DNA of 50,358 nt from Bacteroidales bacterium (lineage in GTDB: Bacteria; Bacteroidota; Bacteroidia; Bacteroidales; Prolixibacteraceae): assembly GCA_012729335.1 (NCBI GenBank), contig JAAYDJ010000027.1:1-50358 (forward strand), written 5' to 3'. Positions 31,920 through 39,621 of this stretch are shown one piece after another. The notes below the pieces were generated by a model that was not told where the DNA came from, did no database searches, and saw only the letters and a list, made by a program, of their open reading frames with translations. A program made the position numbers and the translations under genes. Each line of letters begins with the position of its first letter. Within the stretch, counting starts at the first letter, position 1.

Positions 31920-33575
31920 ATGGTTAAGATTTCCTCCACACTTCCGGTTCTGCTGGTTCTGCTGGCAGCTGTGTTGCTGCCCGTTCCGAGGGGATACAGC
32001 TGCACGATCATTGCCGTCGGCAAGAAGGCTACGGCCGACGGGTCGGTGATCATTTCGCATACCGATACCGGTCCCGATTCACGGATAACCTATGTTCCGG
32101 GGAAAACCTTCCGGCAGGGCGAGCAGGCCAACGTCTACTGGGGTATTCAGGATGCCGGCAGGCCGCTGGAGGATGACGGCGAGGTGCTGGGGACCATTCC
32201 GCAGGTGAGGAAGACCTATGGTTATTTTCATTCGGCCTATTCGCACATGAACGAAGTGCAGCTGGGGATTGCCGAGAGCACCACGGCGCAGCGGCCCGAA
32301 CTGGTGAGCACCCGCGAAGGGGGCAGGCAGATCATGACCATCGAGCAGGCGATGATCTTCGCTTTACAGCGTTATGAGAAAGCCCGCGAGGCGGTGCAGT
32401 TCATCGGCGACCTGATGACGCGTTACGGTTTTCTGCCCTCGAGTGGTGACGGTTCCGAGACGCTGGTGATTGCCGATACGGAAGAGGCGTGGGTGTTCGA
32501 GGTCTTCGGGGTAGGCAACGGCTGGACGCCGGAGAGCGGTAAACCCGGGGCCATCTGGGCGGCGCAGCGGCTGCCCGACGACCAGGCCACCATGGTTCCC
32601 AACTGGAGCATCATCAAGGAGATCGACGCCGCAGACCACGGGCAGTTCATGGTTTCGGCCAACTACAAGCAGGAGGCCATTGACCGGGGGTGGTACGATC
32701 CGGCCTCGGGGAAGCCCTTCATCTGGCAGGAAGCCTATGCCCCACTGCCCGAGGAGTATGCCACCAGCCGTTTCTGGCTCTTCTACACCACCTTCATGCC
32801 AAACCTGCGGGAGTGGCCCGACCGGAAACTTGACCCCGCCAATCCTTTCAAGGGAATGCAGCCTTACTTCCAGGTGGTGGAGCCCCTTTCCATCTATCCC
32901 TTTGCGGGGGTTCCGGAGAAAAAGATTTCGGTGCAGGAGGTCATCGCCTTCCAGCGGTCGATCTTCGAGGGGACCATTTACGACATGACCTCCTATCCGG
33001 AGTGGCTGGTGCCCGACGGCAAGGGAGGCTATGTGAAGAGTCCGCTGGCGACCCCCTTCCCCGGCAGTGAAATGCGGAAGCTCATCAAGCAGACCTACCG
33101 CCGTCCGGTAGCCCGTCATCGCGGCCATTACGGGATGGTGATGCAGTTGCGCGACTGGCTCCCCGACGCCCTCGGCGGGGTTTACTGGGTTTACCTCGAC
33201 AATCCCTATTTCAGTCCGTATGTGCCCATTTACGCCGGAAATCTTTCCGTGGCAGAGAGTTATAATATCTACGACCCGGAGAAGTACGACGAGCGCTCGG
33301 CGCGGTGGGCCATCGATTTCGTGGACAACCTGGCCAACCTGCAGTTCAGGGATGTGGCTGCCGACGTGCGGGCGGTGCGGGACCCCTTTGAAGCGGAAAT
33401 CTTCGCGGAGCAGTCCGCTCTCGAGGCGGAAGCTTTGGCCATGTATAAGAAGGATCCCGTCGCCGCCAGGAAGTTCCTGACTGATTATTCCGACGGGAAG
33501 ATGAACCGGGTAACGGCGATGTTTCTGGAGCTGAGAGACCAGATCATCTGCAAGTACACCAATAACCGGGAGTAA
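31920..33575 (+). CDS. C69-family dipeptidase
   Basis: A 551-residue exported peptidase of family C69 (dipeptidase A-like, N-terminal nucleophile fold). The signal-like N-terminus ends in PRGYSC, and C28 (start of CTIIAVGKKATADGS) becomes the catalytic N-terminal nucleophile after processing. TADGSVIISHTDTG is the family's conserved follow-on. Such enzymes release dipeptides and work in peptide nutrition in the periplasm or outside. The length is typical of the family. Two toxin-antitoxin pairs flank the gene, upstream and divergent on one side and downstream on the other. Confidence 0.88.
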   Translation: MVKISSTLPVLLVLLAAVLLPVPRGYSCTIIAVGKKATADGSVIISHTDTGPDSRITYVPGKTFRQGEQANVYWGIQDAGRPLEDDGEVLGTIPQVRKTYGYFHSAYSHMNEVQLGIAESTTAQRPELVSTREGGRQIMTIEQAMIFALQRYEKAREAVQFIGDLMTRYGFLPSSGDGSETLVIADTEEAWVFEVFGVGNGWTPESGKPGAIWAAQRLPDDQATMVPNWSIIKEIDAADHGQFMVSANYKQEAIDRGWYDPASGKPFIWQEAYAPLPEEYATSRFWLFYTTFMPNLREWPDRKLDPANPFKGMQPYFQVVEPLSIYPFAGVPEKKISVQEVIAFQRSIFEGTIYDMTSYPEWLVPDGKGGYVKSPLATPFPGSEMRKLIKQTYRRPVARHRGHYGMVMQLRDWLPDALGGVYWVYLDNPYFSPYVPIYAGNLSVAESYNIYDPEKYDERSARWAIDFVDNLANLQFRDVAADVRAVRDPFEAEIFAEQSALEAEALAMYKKDPVAARKFLTDYSDGKMNRVTAMFLELRDQIICKYTNNRE

Positions 33576-33662
33576 GTGCTTTAGGTGGTTTCCTCCAGGA
33601 GAGGCCTTTCACTTCCTGTTTTAAGCGGATAGTATCATTTATTTTCGTTTAACGTTCTCAAC

Positions 33663-33685
33663 AAGTTACCAAATTTTGGTAACTT
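33663..33685. promoter_or_regulatory. 23-bp palindrome, operator of the ParDE-like operon
   Basis: AAGTTACCAAA-T-TTTGGTAACTT: two perfect 11-base arms around one base, ending 11 bases before ATG 33697 of the antitoxin. A TATTTTCG box (33640-33647; one mismatch to TAnnTTTG) lies upstream, so the palindrome falls in the leader or start region. Ribbon-helix-helix antitoxins of the ParD/CopG class bind such sites to repress themselves. Confidence 0.65.
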
Positions 33686-33696
33686 TAGCCGGAATA

Positions 33697-33948
33697 ATGA
33701 AAGTTATGGCAAAAAACACCTCAATATCATTGGAGAACTACTTTGATGAATTCATTCAAAGCAGAATATCTTCCGGGCGGTATAAAAATGCAAGTGAAGT
33801 TGTAAGGGCCGGATTAAGGTTGCTTGAGGAGGAAGAAACAAGGTATGCGGCTTTGAAAGAGGCCATTCAGGATGGCATGGAGAGTGGAATAGCCGATGAT
33901 TTCGATCCGGAGGCCCACTTGGAAAAGTTGAAAGCCGGGAGGAAGTAA
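33697..33948 (+). CDS. ParD/CopG-type antitoxin
   Basis: An 83-residue antitoxin (from ATG 33697; ATG 33706 gives 80). The core SISLENYFDEFIQSRISSGRY then NASEVVRAGLRLLEEEE is the ribbon-helix-helix signature of ParD. The acidic C-terminus (about residues 55-83) would cover the toxin. The TAA is directly followed by the toxin ATG with no gap, implying coupling. A 23-bp palindrome just upstream is its likely own operator. The frame also opens at a TTG (33676), which would begin inside that palindrome and is unlikely. Confidence 0.88.
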   Translation: MKVMAKNTSISLENYFDEFIQSRISSGRYKNASEVVRAGLRLLEEEETRYAALKEAIQDGMESGIADDFDPEAHLEKLKAGRK

Positions 33949-34245
33949 ATGGCCAGGTTCAGATTCACCAGGAAAGCAGTCGGGGATCTTAATGAGATAT
34001 GGAATTTCACTGCTGAAAAATGGTCTGAACATCAGGCTGACCTTTATTATCGTCTTTTAATAGAGAGTTGCAGAGAAATTGCGATGCAGCCTGATTCAGA
34101 GAAAAAATATCCCGGAGTTGCGAAGAATTTAAGGGGATTCAAAACAGGAAGGCATATCATCTTTTATCAGATCATCGATCCTGAGACTGTTTTGATGATC
34201 AGAATTCTTCATGACCAGATGGACCTGAGAAACAGGCTGAGATAG
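33949..34245 (+). CDS. ParE/RelE-superfamily toxin
   Basis: A 98-residue toxin of the ParE/RelE fold: FRFTRKAVGDLNEIWNF at the N-terminus, FKTGRHIIFYQI and VLMIRILHDQMD near the C-terminus are typical of ParE. ParE poisons DNA gyrase and RelE cuts mRNA at the ribosome; the ParD partner favours the ParE type. It begins on the base after the antitoxin stop. The pair is AT-rich relative to the flanking genes, as is common for mobile toxin-antitoxin modules. Confidence 0.88.
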   Translation: MARFRFTRKAVGDLNEIWNFTAEKWSEHQADLYYRLLIESCREIAMQPDSEKKYPGVAKNLRGFKTGRHIIFYQIIDPETVLMIRILHDQMDLRNRLR

Positions 34246-34313
34246 GTTTTATCTTAAAGACAGTCAGACTCTTAAATTAGCAGGTGTATAAATCAAATAA
34301 AAAAAATCAAACC

Positions 34314-35024
34314 ATGACCCGTTTAGTACAAGTATCATTTTTAGCTGCTATTCTTCTTGTTTCTTTGATGGTGGGCTGCCAAAATCCGCAGGAACCCCTA
34401 TCCATCTCCTTGTTCAATGGCGTGGACCTCACGGGGTGGCATGCGGATGTGCCGGCGATGGATGGGAATCCTGATGCGACCATGCCTTTCATCGTGCGCG
34501 ATTCCATGCTGGTGAGTCTGGGCACCCCGGGTGGGCACCTGATCACCGACTCGGTTTACAGTAACTACCGGCTGGAAGTGGAATACCGTTTTGCAGGCAC
34601 TCCCGGAAACTGCGGGGTGCTGGTGCACGCTTCGACGCCGCGGGCCCTCTACGGCATGTTCCCCCGGTCGCTCGAAGTACAGATGATGCATGAGCATGCC
34701 GGTGATTTTTGGTGCATTGCCGAAGACATCACCGTGCCCGACATGGAAGCGCGGCGCGGACCCAAAGAGAGCTGGGGGGTCGATGGCGACAAAAACCGCA
34801 GGATTGTCAACCTCACCGATGGCTCTGAAAATCCTGTGGGTGAGTGGAACCGCATGGTCGTCGAATGCGTCACCGACACCATCAGGGTGTGGGTGAACGA
34901 CGTACTGGTCAACGAGGGTTTCAACTGCACCGCCACAAAAGGTCAGATCGCCCTTCAGGCCGAAGGCTCAGAGGTGGAGTTCCGCAAACTGGAGCTTACC
35001 CACATCGCGAATGCTCTCCAATAG
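34314..35024 (+). CDS. DUF1080 lipoprotein (3-keto-disaccharide hydrolase-like)
   Basis: A 236-residue lipoprotein. Signal peptide with lipobox LMVGC (C22), then a DUF1080 concanavalin-like domain that starts with the family hallmark LFNGVDLTGWH. It includes GNCGVLVHAS and LEVQMMHEHAGDFW. Some members hydrolyse 3-keto-glucosides and others may only bind sugars. It is probably anchored in a membrane facing the periplasm or outside. The frame extends to a GTG at 34284, but ATG 34314 begins the signal peptide properly. It lies 68 bases after the ParE gene and fits the carbohydrate-degrading theme to its right. Confidence 0.85.
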   Translation: MTRLVQVSFLAAILLVSLMVGCQNPQEPLSISLFNGVDLTGWHADVPAMDGNPDATMPFIVRDSMLVSLGTPGGHLITDSVYSNYRLEVEYRFAGTPGNCGVLVHASTPRALYGMFPRSLEVQMMHEHAGDFWCIAEDITVPDMEARRGPKESWGVDGDKNRRIVNLTDGSENPVGEWNRMVVECVTDTIRVWVNDVLVNEGFNCTATKGQIALQAEGSEVEFRKLELTHIANALQ

Positions 35025-35097
35025 AGGCTCCCGATCCATGATCCCGGACAGAAGAGAAGACAGATCTTCACCTTCGTTTTCGTGATCGGACTATTTC

Positions 35098-35145
35098 AAT
35101 CAGGAAGAGATCTATTTTCCTAATCAAGAAGAGATCTATTAACCT
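35098..35145. repeat. Two-copy 24-bp tandem repeat
   Basis: Two adjacent 24-base units (35098-35121 and 35122-35145) match at 21 of 24 positions: AATCArGAAGAGATCTATT then TTCCT or AACCT. A weaker third unit may follow to about 35169. The array lies between the convergent DUF1080 and pirin genes. Confidence 0.7.
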
Positions 35146-35171
35146 GGTAAAGAGAGGAGATAAACAAATCA

Positions 35172-36047
35172 TTAACGGTTTCCGGGATAAGGGACAAACG
35201 CTGTTTCTCCCTGTATCGCGGGGAAACGCTGTGCGATCCACTCTTCTCTGGCCTGTTGCAATCTTTCCCTGCGGGATGAGACGAAGTTCCAGTCGATCAG
35301 TCTTTTCTCCGGAAAGGGTTCCCCTCCGAAAAGATACAATGTCGTATGGGCAGCCATCCCCAATTCCCAATAAGTGCCTGGTTGAGCCACCAGAAACTGA
35401 CGGGGACCATACTGAACTCCCCCGAGGGTGATCGTTCCCTCCAGGATATAAATTCCCCATTCGCCGTAGACATCGTGGTCAAAGCGTAATGAATGAGGTG
35501 ATGGGCTTTTGATTTCAAGGAAGTAGAGTTTGCTGTGTACCGGGACAGGCGACTTTTTGCCCCGGATTTCTCCGGCAATCAGTTTAAAATGAACGCCCTG
35601 CTGTTCCCACGACGGAATTTCACGTTCCTCCACGTGGGTGAAGGTGGGTTCGGATTCCTCCAGGTCTAAGGGCAGGGCCACCCAGATTTGGAGTCCGTGC
35701 AGGGTTTTGGGTGTTTTTCGCAGGTATTCCGGTGTTCTTTCGGAATGGACCACCCCTTTCCCGGCGGTCATCCAGTTCACGGCACCCGGCCTGATTTCCA
35801 CTTCGCTGCCTATGCTGTCGCGGTGCATGATGGCCCCCTCCAAAAGGTAGGTGAGCGTGGAGAGGCCGATATGGGGGTGGGGCAATACATCCAGGTTTTG
35901 CGCACTGCCCAGCTCTGCCGGTCCCATGTGGTCGATAAACACAAAGGGACCCACCGTCCTTTTCATCCGGAAGGGGAGGAGGCGCCCCACCCTGAAGTTG
36001 CCAATATCGGCATCCCGTTCGGAAATGACCAGTTCGATGTCGTTCAT
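35172..36047 (-). CDS. Pirin-family protein
   Basis: A 291-residue bicupin of the pirin family. Metal ligands of the N-terminal cupin are visible: H57 and H59 (LPHPHIG), H101 and E103 (GVVHSERTPE). The preceding GPFVFIDHMGP block is a family hallmark. Bacterial pirins can have quercetin dioxygenase activity or act as redox regulators. Its ATG overlaps the stop of the FMN reductase gene by four bases (ATGA), so the two are one operon and may share a role in redox or flavonoid/quinone handling. A cytoplasmic protein. Confidence 0.9.
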   Translation of the reverse strand: MNDIELVISERDADIGNFRVGRLLPFRMKRTVGPFVFIDHMGPAELGSAQNLDVLPHPHIGLSTLTYLLEGAIMHRDSIGSEVEIRPGAVNWMTAGKGVVHSERTPEYLRKTPKTLHGLQIWVALPLDLEESEPTFTHVEEREIPSWEQQGVHFKLIAGEIRGKKSPVPVHSKLYFLEIKSPSPHSLRFDHDVYGEWGIYILEGTITLGGVQYGPRQFLVAQPGTYWELGMAAHTTLYLFGGEPFPEKRLIDWNFVSSRRERLQQAREEWIAQRFPAIQGETAFVPYPGNR

Positions 36048-36574
36048 AGGGATTCCTTTATTTGATGCACCAGTTGGTTGAAATCCTGCCGGAGTTGTTC
36101 ATCGAGAATCCCGGTTTCCGGAGAGAAATTATCGAAGAATTTGGGCAGTGAGAAGTGCCCGGTAATTTCTGCACCATGTTTCGGGAATCTCTTCACTGCG
36201 TTGTCCAGCACATACTTCCCGCCACCCATGCCGGTGGAGGTGGCGAGCAGGAGCACTTTTTTACCTCCGAATATTCTGGCTTCGATGCGGGAAGCCCAGT
36301 CAAAGAGGTTCTTGAACGCGGCGGTATAGCTGCCATTGTGTTCTGCCAGGGAAATGATAATGAAATCGGCCTGTTCGAACTCATGTACGAACGAGCGGAC
36401 CAAAGGCGGGTAGCCCTGTTGGCTTTCCGTGTCCACCGAAAAGAGGGGCACTTCATAATCGTTGAGGTCCAGCAGTTTCACTTTGGCCTGTTCGAATTGG
36501 GATGCGGCAAAGGCCGCAAATTGCTTGTTGATGGATGCCTTACTGTTGGAGGCTCCCATGGCAAGTATCTTCAT
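36044..36574 (-). CDS. NADPH-dependent FMN reductase-family protein
   Basis: A 176-residue flavodoxin-like oxidoreductase. The FMN phosphate loop GASNSKASINKQ is at residues 8-19, and the second flavin contact AEHNGSYTAAFKNLFDW follows near residue 80. Such enzymes reduce FMN, quinones or azo compounds with NAD(P)H. ATG 36574 starts directly at MKILAMGAS; an ATG ten codons upstream is less likely. It is translationally coupled to the pirin gene downstream through an ATGA overlap. Confidence 0.88.
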   Translation of the reverse strand: MKILAMGASNSKASINKQFAAFAASQFEQAKVKLLDLNDYEVPLFSVDTESQQGYPPLVRSFVHEFEQADFIIISLAEHNGSYTAAFKNLFDWASRIEARIFGGKKVLLLATSTGMGGGKYVLDNAVKRFPKHGAEITGHFSLPKFFDNFSPETGILDEQLRQDFNQLVHQIKESL

Positions 36575-36643
36575 ATTATGTCTGTAAATAGTGGAAACAG
36601 ACAAAAGTAAGCTTTTTCCACGTGGGAATGGCCAGGCTGGTTA

Positions 36644-36817
36644 AGCCGTTAAGAGAAATCCCCTGCGTGTCACGCAGTGAAGAGAAATACCCGGCCGGAT
36701 ATGCAGTGAATAGAAATACCCGGCCGGTCATACCGTTAATAGAATTACCCTGCTGTTTACGCAATTAATGGAAATGCGTTACCAGTCAAGCAGTAAATAG
36801 CAATATCCTAGGCAGTC
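36644..36817. repeat. Six-copy diverged 29-bp tandem repeat
   Basis: Six units of exactly 29 bases start at 36644, 36673, 36702, 36731, 36760 and 36789. The best pair (units 2 and 3) agree at 25 of 29 positions; the general form is nGCAGTnAATAGAAATACCCGGCCGGTCA. There are no spacers. The array lies between the FMN reductase start and the 3' end of the GH127 gene. Its reverse complement resembles the array on the other side of GH127. Confidence 0.8.
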
Positions 36818-36823
36818 TGCAGC

Positions 36824-39232
36824 TTATGGCTTTTTCAGCAGTCTGATGTAATAGACGGCGCCGGCGGTATTTCCGGGCAACGCCTGGAATTTGACCCTGA
36901 TATGGGTTTTATCTTTCACCATGGTATCAGGAATCTCATAGATGACCTCCTGAAACCGGCTTTGGTTCCATCGGCCGGTGTTGTCTTCAGTGAGGAGTTT
37001 TTCATCGTCGATATAAATGTCGAATTTCCGGTTTCCCCACTCGGCACCCCAGTAGCGGACCATCAGGCTCAGGCCCGTTTCCGAGGCGGTAGCCAAGTTA
37101 TAGCTGAAATACCCATCATTGCGGGCGTCGCGCCAGAACTGGTCATGGAAGGTTCCGCTGCCTGATTTCGCTCTTTCCATCTGGTGGTCGGCTTCGGGTT
37201 GTTGTTCCCCGGGGGCCACAAAGTCCACGGTTCTTCTGTGCAGGTCCATTTTTTCCTTTTCGGCGATGGCCAGTGAATCGAGGTAGGACACATATTGCGA
37301 GGGGGTCAGCCACATCCAGTAGATCATGTAGCGTGCATCGTGGATCCGGAAGAAGGGCTTGAATTCCAAGGTGGTCTTGTTGACCATTTGGAGTTCCGGG
37401 GCGGTAAAGGTGAAGGGTTTCCCTGGTACGGGGATGAGTTTCGCGGCGATTTCCTCATGGTTGTTTTCGGTGATGATGGGGGCTTTGTCGACCGGGAGGC
37501 GTTCCCCGCCGGCGATATGGGCCCACCGCCCGTCATCGGCCACCAGCCCTTTCAGCTCTTCGTTCCCGGTTTTGGCCCCCAGCAGGATGGGGCCGTGCAT
37601 CAGGGCGATGTACCGTGGCACATTCGGCATGGTTTCCACCGTGGTGTGCATGGGAAGGATCACTTCCACGCGGTCCCCGTTTTTCCAGGTTCTGTGAATG
37701 CCCACATAGGACGAGGGACGGGCATCATAAGGGAAAGGTTTACCGTTGACCAGGATCTTCAGTGCCCCTTCCTTCACCCACCCCGGGTAGCGGACCATCA
37801 GGGTAAATGCCGATTTTCTTCCGGTCATGGTCAGCGTGGTGGATTCCTCGTCGGGAAACCGGGTATGCTGCACCATTTTCACGCCTTTTTCGCGCCAGCG
37901 GAGTTCCGAGGCCACAAAAAGGTTCACGAAGAGGGAGTCGTTCCGGCGGGTATAGATGAACTGGTTGTATTTGCCATGGTTTTCCATGCCGCTGCCCACG
38001 CAGCACCACATGGCCTGGTTGGGTGCCGAATAGACCCGGTAGTGCCGGGGCCGTGCCGGGGTGAAATAGACATATCCGCCATGTTCAGGGTGCTGGGTGG
38101 AGAGGATGTGGTTGAACATGGTGCGTTCGTAGTAGTCGGCATAGCGTGCCTGCGGGCTGACCCGGAAGAGATCTTCGGTCAGCTTCAGCATGTTGTAGGA
38201 GTTGCAGGTTTCGGGGCCTTCCACATCTTCGACAAAGTCGGTGCACGAGGCCACACTGGGGAAGAACTCCCTGCGGCTGTTTCCGCCGAAGGCCAGGGAA
38301 CGCTTTCCGGTCACGGTTTCCCAGAAGAAACGGCCGGCGTTGACATACGCTTCATCGCGGGTGAGTTCGGCGATGCGTTGAAAGCCGACCGCCTTGGGCA
38401 CCTGGGTGTTGGCATGTTTGTTATCGAGGTTGTCGTTGCCGGCCGCCATGGCATCGAGCAACATGCGGTGTGAGAACCTTTTGGCCGCCGTCAGGTACTT
38501 TTCATCTCCGGTCATCTGGTAGGCATCGGCAAAAATCTCATTCATGCCGCCATGTTCGGTATCGAGCATCGCCTCCATTTGCCGGTCGGTCAGTGCAGAG
38601 GTGATGTGAATGCCCCAGTCGCAGAATTTCAGGAAGATCTCCCTGGCCTCTTTATTCCCGGTATACAACCATGCATCGCGCAATCCGGCATACAGTTTAT
38701 GCACGTTGTACCACGGGACCCATGCAGCGCGGTAGGCCGCAAAATCCCCTTTCTGCAGGGTGCTCCAGATCTGGGCACTGTTGGGAGCGCCACCGACATA
38801 TCCTGTTCCCCATCCGGGGTGGTTCTTGCCGTTGGCCTCCTGGCAGGCTTTCAGTTCTCTGATCATGTATAGCATGCGCTTTTTGCACTCCTTATTTCCG
38901 GTGGAAGCGTAGTGCATGGCCAGGGCCGTGAGGTAATGGCCGCCGACATGTCCGTCGAGACCCTCCCAATTGGGGTACAGGGGGGCTTTTTCAGGGAGTC
39001 CGGCTTCCTTCCGGAAGGGGGCGATCAACCGGTCGGTATCGTATTCCAGCAGAACATGGATATTGAGTTCCTGCGCATGCTGGAAAGGCCCTTCCAATAA
39101 TTTCACATCGCTTAAGGGGAATGCGTTGCCGTAGAGTTTTTCCTGTGCCATCCCGTTGAGATGCAAGAGAAGGGCTACAGCCACAGCCGTGATTGCTTTC
39201 AGGAACCATGATGTACGAATTGCAATAGCCAT
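36824..39232 (-). CDS. GH127 beta-L-arabinofuranosidase
   Basis: An 802-residue enzyme with an N-terminal hydrophobic export signal (to about NGMAQE, residue 30). The (alpha/alpha)6 GH127 (DUF1680) catalytic domain keeps the zinc/nucleophile set known from the HypBA1 enzyme: E341 and C343 in ETCNSYNMLK, and C410 and C411 in MWCCVGSGMENHGKY. One of the paired cysteines is the catalytic nucleophile. Beta-sandwich domains and a C-terminal DUF4986-like region complete it. It removes beta-L-arabinofuranose from plant glycoproteins or arabinans. There is no T9SS domain, so it is probably periplasmic. The gene is bracketed by two degenerate tandem-repeat arrays. Catalytic residues look intact. Confidence 0.92.
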   Translation of the reverse strand: MAIAIRTSWFLKAITAVAVALLLHLNGMAQEKLYGNAFPLSDVKLLEGPFQHAQELNIHVLLEYDTDRLIAPFRKEAGLPEKAPLYPNWEGLDGHVGGHYLTALAMHYASTGNKECKKRMLYMIRELKACQEANGKNHPGWGTGYVGGAPNSAQIWSTLQKGDFAAYRAAWVPWYNVHKLYAGLRDAWLYTGNKEAREIFLKFCDWGIHITSALTDRQMEAMLDTEHGGMNEIFADAYQMTGDEKYLTAAKRFSHRMLLDAMAAGNDNLDNKHANTQVPKAVGFQRIAELTRDEAYVNAGRFFWETVTGKRSLAFGGNSRREFFPSVASCTDFVEDVEGPETCNSYNMLKLTEDLFRVSPQARYADYYERTMFNHILSTQHPEHGGYVYFTPARPRHYRVYSAPNQAMWCCVGSGMENHGKYNQFIYTRRNDSLFVNLFVASELRWREKGVKMVQHTRFPDEESTTLTMTGRKSAFTLMVRYPGWVKEGALKILVNGKPFPYDARPSSYVGIHRTWKNGDRVEVILPMHTTVETMPNVPRYIALMHGPILLGAKTGNEELKGLVADDGRWAHIAGGERLPVDKAPIITENNHEEIAAKLIPVPGKPFTFTAPELQMVNKTTLEFKPFFRIHDARYMIYWMWLTPSQYVSYLDSLAIAEKEKMDLHRRTVDFVAPGEQQPEADHQMERAKSGSGTFHDQFWRDARNDGYFSYNLATASETGLSLMVRYWGAEWGNRKFDIYIDDEKLLTEDNTGRWNQSRFQEVIYEIPDTMVKDKTHIRVKFQALPGNTAGAVYYIRLLKKP

Positions 39233-39270
39233 TTTTCCACTTATAACTTGTTCATATGATCTTTAATTCC

Positions 39271-39551
39271 GGACCGGATTCAGGTAAGAGTTGCTTTGGA
39301 CCGGACTCCGGAATTGAATTAATTCGGACCAGAATCCCTGATCTGATTACTGTTAAACGTATTCCGGATTCGGATTACTCTGAGTCGGAATCAGGGAAAT
39401 TATAACCATAGACTGGACTCCGGTATCGCATTACTTTAGACCGGATTCCGCCGGTACATCCCATCGGGCTGCGTTCCGGGAGTGCATCACTGTTAGATCA
39501 GAATCCCGTGTCAAGTTGCTGTTGACCGGAATCAGGGAGCGCATCCCTGTC
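39271..39551. repeat. Ten-copy degenerate 28-bp tandem repeat
   Basis: Ten head-to-tail units of 27-29 bases start at 39271, 39298, 39326, 39355, 39382, 39410, 39438, 39466, 39495 and 39524. They share rGACCGGAmTCCGG near the front and a TTACTGTT-like end. Units are strongly diverged, so the array is old. It fills most of the 389-base gap between the GH127 start and the 3' end of the esterase gene. No gene or clean promoter is seen there. Confidence 0.7.
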
Positions 39552-39621
39552 AGTTCTGCCGAAGTTAATCAAAAATTCGATGGTCTTCTTGATAGAGAGT
39601 AACCGCGTCAACTCTGCCACA

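Noticed and set aside
36644-36817. 29-bp periodic array as a CRISPR
   Set aside because: Units abut with no unique spacers, they are diverged, and no cas gene is near. The same holds for the 39271-39551 array.
37295-38473. 392-codon frame opposite GH127
   Set aside because: GH127 keeps all metal and nucleophile residues over this stretch; the opposite frame is His/Gly/Val-rich shadow.
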